Source of the DNA: an uncultured Ruminococcus sp. | Lineage (GTDB): Bacteria; Bacillota; Clostridia; Oscillospirales; Acutalibacteraceae | Direction of reading: 5' to 3' | Assembly: GCA_937892835.1 (NCBI GenBank) | Contig: CALBHM010000287.1 | Coordinates: 1 to 6,670, forward strand | Length of the DNA stretch: 6,670 bases | Shown here: piece by piece, positions 6,301-6,670 of the stretch | Layout: each line of letters begins with the position of its first letter | Position numbering within the stretch: position 1 is the stretch's first letter | The notes under the pieces: model-generated | What the model saw: only the letters and a program-made list of their open reading frames with translations | What the model was told of the DNA's origin: nothing | Databases searched by the model: none | Made by a program: the position numbers and the translations under genes

Positions 6301-6670
6301 TCTTGGTTCACAGATAAGTGCTATAAGACATCCTGTCCAGACTGCAAAATCCATGATCAGTGGTGTAAAGTCCTTTGCTAATGATCCGGTTGGCAGCGTT
6401 AAGGGGATGGCAATAGAGAAATATAATTCTCTTTGTAGTCTTGGCAAGGACATTTACAACGGAAACTGGCAGAGTATTGCAAATAAAGCTGCATACTCAC
6501 TCGGTGGTGCATCAGTAGCAGTTGTTGAGGGTGCTATTGGCAAAGCTGCTATGGCTAAGGCTCCGGCAGTATTCAACAAGGTAAAATGCACTGTTACAGG
6601 TAAGGGCTGTTTTGTAGCAGGAACAATCGTTGCTACAATATATGGCGGTAAGGCAATCGAAACCATAGAA
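275..6670 (+). CDS. Secreted RHS/YD-repeat polymorphic toxin with dockerin-like array and C-terminal Hint domain (3' end outside window)
   Basis: This single open frame of 2,132 codons has no stop in the window. The product has a Sec signal peptide, a beta-sandwich, dockerin-type calcium loops, a beta-rich segment, an RHS entry motif (ATGNY, RSYNS, FGIGWDF), about 35 YD repeats of the form YEYDxxGN, and an RHS-associated core (RARYYDPSIGRF, then NNPILNFDPTGH). After these come a helical pre-toxin linker and the start of a Hint domain (CFVAGTIV). In known RHS toxins the YD repeats form a shell enclosing a C-terminal toxin released by self-cleavage; WapA of Bacillus is a Gram-positive example. 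This protein has no PAAR or VgrG-type domain, consistent with Sec export instead of type VI secretion. The toxin activity cannot be read because the tip lies downstream. Frame continuity over 6.4 kb argues against a pseudogene in this part. The RHS identity is very secure; the role in competition is family inference. Confidence 0.95.
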   Translation, partial: MVKTHNRIIAGVLSVLFTGQIALFGDGTSKGILHPDTIAYAAESIKEKKTEKELAEEFEQAVSELGQVDYFGDTDVVTGSRLLKSARARNANSDPMDDVSSSLTVSGKVTLGEVSGVTRSDDPPIYVRIYTGDWQELTHQTVHNGESYNVSIEGGYSDVYHVKYECDGYLPFYLKDYGTGSFVVGSNGSHDTVTLVPGDTTYNANDNNQWSDDNLTSDDANYVSSCLHAVKGASDYLDWMDMDGDGTISQSDVNEIQAMYINMDEDSISVPSNISAYDLNNDNVINTNDFTDFANYLDNVITTLSGVWDINGDGSINADDYTAYCSFFDNSDNSEAVNYYNMDLNHDGFVNSDDQEGIEYYANLPKRSDNYHEYMDKNNSGEIDSYDVNWFESAYNGDLNWDNAFKKYLRLEEGAYFPYSYNLHDTDLDLNGHTLAVNEYMSFNTNIPQFWANGVAANLDVNAGFLYVGKNLVFRTASPDGWDTIPGQTLNINGGTVYIGECFDFGQMHCKDQILMTNANDELIIYGPWTYATDANMEGKWTAGQIHFYGDHWNVNEPSGAKAIYSSGTHSIEFLNPNGLQTILWANEDTYLDDDGNSRTGRRFNFDYVDDNGNCLGVIFPYGYSPELYWFRPWFRTNEEELTAYRKAWEGPDGVHAATGNYKKSFEDYSVTTPGVGADFVRSYNSTNPEEGSFGIGWDFNVDVSKIITNSYSNYIQVVLPDGSNTTFEKLGANNFRCVNAHSTLEEVQVGDRYEYTVTNVAQSQYHFNANGELDWIKDANGNRMLISSIENNKRTITDSINRKYYIYYTGNADHRRITKIEDESAHKEITYEYDDNNRLIAATNVKGGRECYFYDANGKLNRIENCFGETTLNVTYIDNGRVDNTINEHGLKQVYVYDRENCQTGMEEYDGSKLLKKVTYEYDEDYAIVANHTIVDGTEYTDRTEYYKNSEGKNKYDEIKKATDVSGNITEYEYDSNGNVTKVINPDGTFTVTSYNNKNMPLVEIDEMKNVTIYEYDSTGVNVKRKGSSIRPVDNAYALASDDSFSFSSVDLDDYAVTEYDYYDLTIDESTRLAGLIRATTDPEGNVTENTYNSNGLVASTIIKDSDGNICSKTTFEYTDTLQPSEVREVVSYNADGSENTTRTTYEYDNFNNITKITTYGTGDEGIIVSYDYDELGRKTAEYTPKYSDKSVGSTYTFNRGNLPSTVTDALGNVTTFEYDAYGNLVKTTNPDGSISITEYDALQREKATYFQDSASSPKQIISRNEYEYVDSDFTVYNGLENYETRHIYGLKERSYAYITANKQVVTETLQDFRGNTVSESVNGNVKRTCNYYANGVLARQTDALGNITKYEYGFLGALTKTYTPFNKDENGNPKYAVSEIQYDKNGNVIKTIDPINEQDAAETKNSITESKYDGVGNLIEVRMIDSETNAVNITKYEYDMLGNVTKQYTGLSSDNDNDYVLTEYEYDQYLRPISSHDSTGYVSGTTEYDINGNVIRSTDPNGNITVNTYDDLDRLTRSVKTDSNGNSSVTTSYQFDRLGRTISSSVGNATTTYEYDKLGRVVSETDSNGTFKGYFYEGISDYISRAITGQRHLLLYSDVRYQYDDEMRVSSISESGSQIVSYEYDANGNRSKEILANGISTEYAYNCINAVTEIKSFNGESEIASTTYKYYLDGSDSRKIVTENNITETTSYVYNGFGQLTEEKIENASLTDKYNYSYDDYGNRIRMTATGSEVFTTVYNYKNAQNQYTALLQSETKTGISDETDTEETEITAYTYDNNGNQLSKISNEKTENFTYNVLDQVIGYSDGESVASYTYNADGLRSSKTVNGHTTKHVWDGNQNIIADITGDSSYTADCYFFGAGITASYNFTSGVKSDYNYGVEKNLDESDTNAFRYCGEYYDAETGSIYLRARYYDPSIGRFISRDSYGGEAADPLSLNRYTYCHNNPILNFDPTGHSIRSSLSKAWGSVKQWGKDRADDWKTGIGILENSNPAGKTFASYSHGVVDTLGSQISAIRHPVQTAKSMISGVKSFANDPVGSVKGMAIEKYNSLCSLGKDIYNGNWQSIANKAAYSLGGASVAVVEGAIGKAAMAKAPAVFNKVKCTVTGKGCFVAGTIVATIYGGKAIETIE
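578..871 (+). other. Beta-sandwich domain, carboxypeptidase-regulatory/Cna-B-like (residues ~102-199)
   Basis: The segment begins with SLTVSGKVTLGE and alternates hydrophobic strands with polar turns (YVRIYTGDW, GESYNVSIEGG, YHVKYECDGYLPF). It ends with VTLVPGD just before the dockerin-like region. A small sandwich with G-x-V at its start and a GY near its end, followed by L-x-PGD and a dockerin, is a common layout in secreted Firmicute proteins with carboxypeptidase-regulatory-like domains. It probably serves as a spacer or stalk. The family assignment is by pattern only. Confidence 0.5.
890..1435 (+). repeat. Dockerin/EF-hand-type calcium-loop array: five loops plus one degenerate copy
   Basis: Five 12-residue loops follow the dockerin pattern D-x-D/N-x-D-G-x-I/V-x-x-x-D: DMDGDGTISQSD (995-1030), DLNNDNVINTND (1106-1141), DINGDGSINADD (1199-1234), DLNHDGFVNSDD (1301-1336) and DKNNSGEIDSYD (1400-1435). 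Loop starts are 37, 31, 34 and 33 residues apart, each with a short helix-like segment between. The second loop lacks the usual Gly at position 6, and the fifth has Ser at position 5. A sixth degenerate copy (about 890-931, ending NLTSDD) lies one period upstream and has lost its first calcium ligands. A classical dockerin has two loops that bind a cohesin; this array is longer. It may bind calcium and either dock to a cohesin or simply form a calcium-stiffened stalk. Confidence 0.8.
1556..2042 (+). other. Beta-rich segment, possibly solenoid-like (residues ~428-590)
   Basis: The segment contains strand-turn repeats such as LDLNGHTLAV (428-437), TLNINGGTVYI (489-499), AGQIHFYGDHW (from 543) and SGTHSIEFLN (567-576), spaced by turns rich in N, G and D. 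The rhythm of LxLNGxTLxV, LNINGGxxxI and SGTHxIxF resembles beta-helical stretches in secreted Firmicute surface proteins. I do not recognise a named family. It links the calcium-loop array to the RHS body and could be an adhesive or structural stalk. Confidence 0.4.
2240..2455 (+). other. RHS entry motif, DUF6531-like (residues ~656-727)
   Basis: HAATGNY (656-662), the string FVRSYNS (680-686) and FGIGWDF (694-700) are the usual marks of the start of an RHS shell. There, the segment after an x-TG-N motif begins the first strands, and R-x-YNS and GxGW are highly conserved. Strands such as IQVVLPDGS follow. In the family this domain closes or plugs one end of the YD-repeat cocoon. Its presence shows that the RHS body is complete at its N-terminal end. 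Confidence 0.8.
2570..5820 (+). repeat. RHS/YD-repeat shell, about 35 tandem motifs (residues ~766-1849)
   Basis: Motifs of the form Y-x-Y-D-x-x-G-x-x/R recur roughly every 20-40 residues, for example YEYDSNGNVTKVINPDGT, FEYDAYGNLVKTTNPDGS, TEYDINGNVIRSTDPNGN, YEYDKLGRVVSETD and YEYDANGNRSKE. By eye I count about 35, with several degenerate copies. In solved RHS and Tc-toxin C structures such repeats form a spiral beta-sheet cocoon holding the toxic C-terminus. The array is broken by non-repeat inserts, notably residues 1028-1069 (rich in Ser and Asp), and by an acidic run near 5540-5595 (ISDETDTEETEIT). The repeats are diverged at DNA level, so this is an old array and not a recent tandem expansion. 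Confidence 0.93.
5951..6148 (+). other. RHS-associated core domain with conserved DPTG end (residues 1893-1958)
   Basis: The conserved block reads FRYCGEYYDAETG, then LRARYYDPSIGRF (1912 onward), RDSYGG, LNRYTYCHNNP and DPTGH (1954-1958). This is the hallmark core that separates the constant RHS body from the variable C-terminal tip. In studied RHS and Tc proteins the core is an aspartyl autoprotease that cuts just after the DPxG motif, freeing the toxin inside the shell. Both the aspartate after RFISR and the DPTG aspartate are present here, so cleavage looks possible. The residue after DPTG is His, as is common in Firmicutes, not the Leu of the best-studied cases. Confidence 0.92.
6149..6607 (+). 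other. Pre-toxin linker between RHS core and Hint domain (residues 1959-2111)
   Basis: About 153 residues with mainly helical character, containing GVVDTLGSQISAIRHPVQTA, a DPVGSVKG turn, and a small-residue hydrophobic helix (SLGGASVAVVEGAIGKAA). A helical stretch with an HPxxT-type motif just before a Hint or toxin domain is typical of Gram-positive polymorphic toxins (pre-toxin regions). The Ala/Gly/Val-rich helix might interact with a membrane during delivery. I cannot assign it to a named family with certainty. Confidence 0.55.
6608..6670 (+). other. Start of Hint (intein-like) autoprocessing domain, cut by window end
   Basis: From Cys2112 the sequence reads CFVAGTIVATIYGGKAIETI, matching the first strand-turn-strand of pre-toxin Hint domains (typical form CFVAGTxVxTxxGxxxIExI). 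The leading Cys is the nucleophile for the N-to-S acyl shift in this family, which cleaves the chain and can release a downstream toxin. Only 21 residues are present. The later His-containing block and the toxin tip lie outside. An inserted true intein is less likely, because the position just after an RHS core and pre-toxin linker is the usual place for this Hint type. Confidence 0.85.

Noticed and set aside
6454..6666. Minus-strand 70-codon open frame near the end
   Set aside because: It is the complement of the pre-toxin linker and Hint start. The + strand reading has clear family motifs, so this is a shadow.
6608..6670. A true self-splicing intein inserted in the gene
   Set aside because: The motif sits directly after an RHS core and pre-toxin linker, the standard location of pre-toxin Hint domains. 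An intein would normally interrupt a conserved catalytic site. Downstream sequence would settle it.
275..6670. Frameshift or pseudogene state of the RHS gene
   Set aside because: I followed the frame from 275 to 6670 and found no internal stop; conserved motifs at 2240-2375, 5951-6148 and 6608-6670 are all in the same frame as the start codon.

Overview
The window is almost entirely one very large, incomplete gene on the + strand. It opens at ATG 275 and runs in a single uninterrupted frame to the last base: 2,132 codons with no stop. The product reads as a Sec-exported RHS/YD-repeat polymorphic toxin of a Gram-positive type. The AT-rich DNA, the sigma-A type promoter, dockerin-like calcium-binding loops and the style of the signal peptide all suggest a Firmicute of the Ruminococcus/Oscillospiraceae kind from gut or rumen. 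This placement is inference from sequence style, not from a marker gene.

Layout: bases 1-72 may be the last 23 codons of an upstream gene (weak). Bases 73-150 are AT-rich, with no gene seen. Bases 151-179 form a textbook promoter (TTGACA, 17 bp, TATAAT, with an extended -10 TG). The predicted transcript then begins almost at once with a two-tier hairpin (192-239). A good Shine-Dalgarno (261-266) precedes ATG 275.

Protein architecture, N to C: signal peptide (about residues 1-41); acidic/charged linker; small beta-sandwich of carboxypeptidase-regulatory-like style (about 102-199); an array of five recognisable dockerin/EF-hand-type calcium loops plus one degenerate copy (about 206-390); a beta-rich, possibly solenoid-like segment (about 428-590); the RHS entry motif (about 656-700); a long YD-repeat shell of about 35 motifs (about 766-1850); the RHS-associated core ending in DPTGH (1893-1958); a helical pre-toxin linker (about 1959-2111); and the first 21 residues of a Hint (intein-like) autoprocessing domain beginning at Cys2112. 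The toxin tip and any immunity gene lie beyond the window.

How it would work (family knowledge plus inference): the YD repeats build a hollow shell around a C-terminal toxin, the RHS core and Hint domain provide self-cleavage, and the N-terminal modules decide export and attachment. The unusual part is the N-terminus. No familiar wall-anchoring domain is visible; instead there is a multi-copy dockerin-type array, and its arginine codon use differs from that of the RHS part. This suggests that an export/attachment module was joined to an RHS toxin body.
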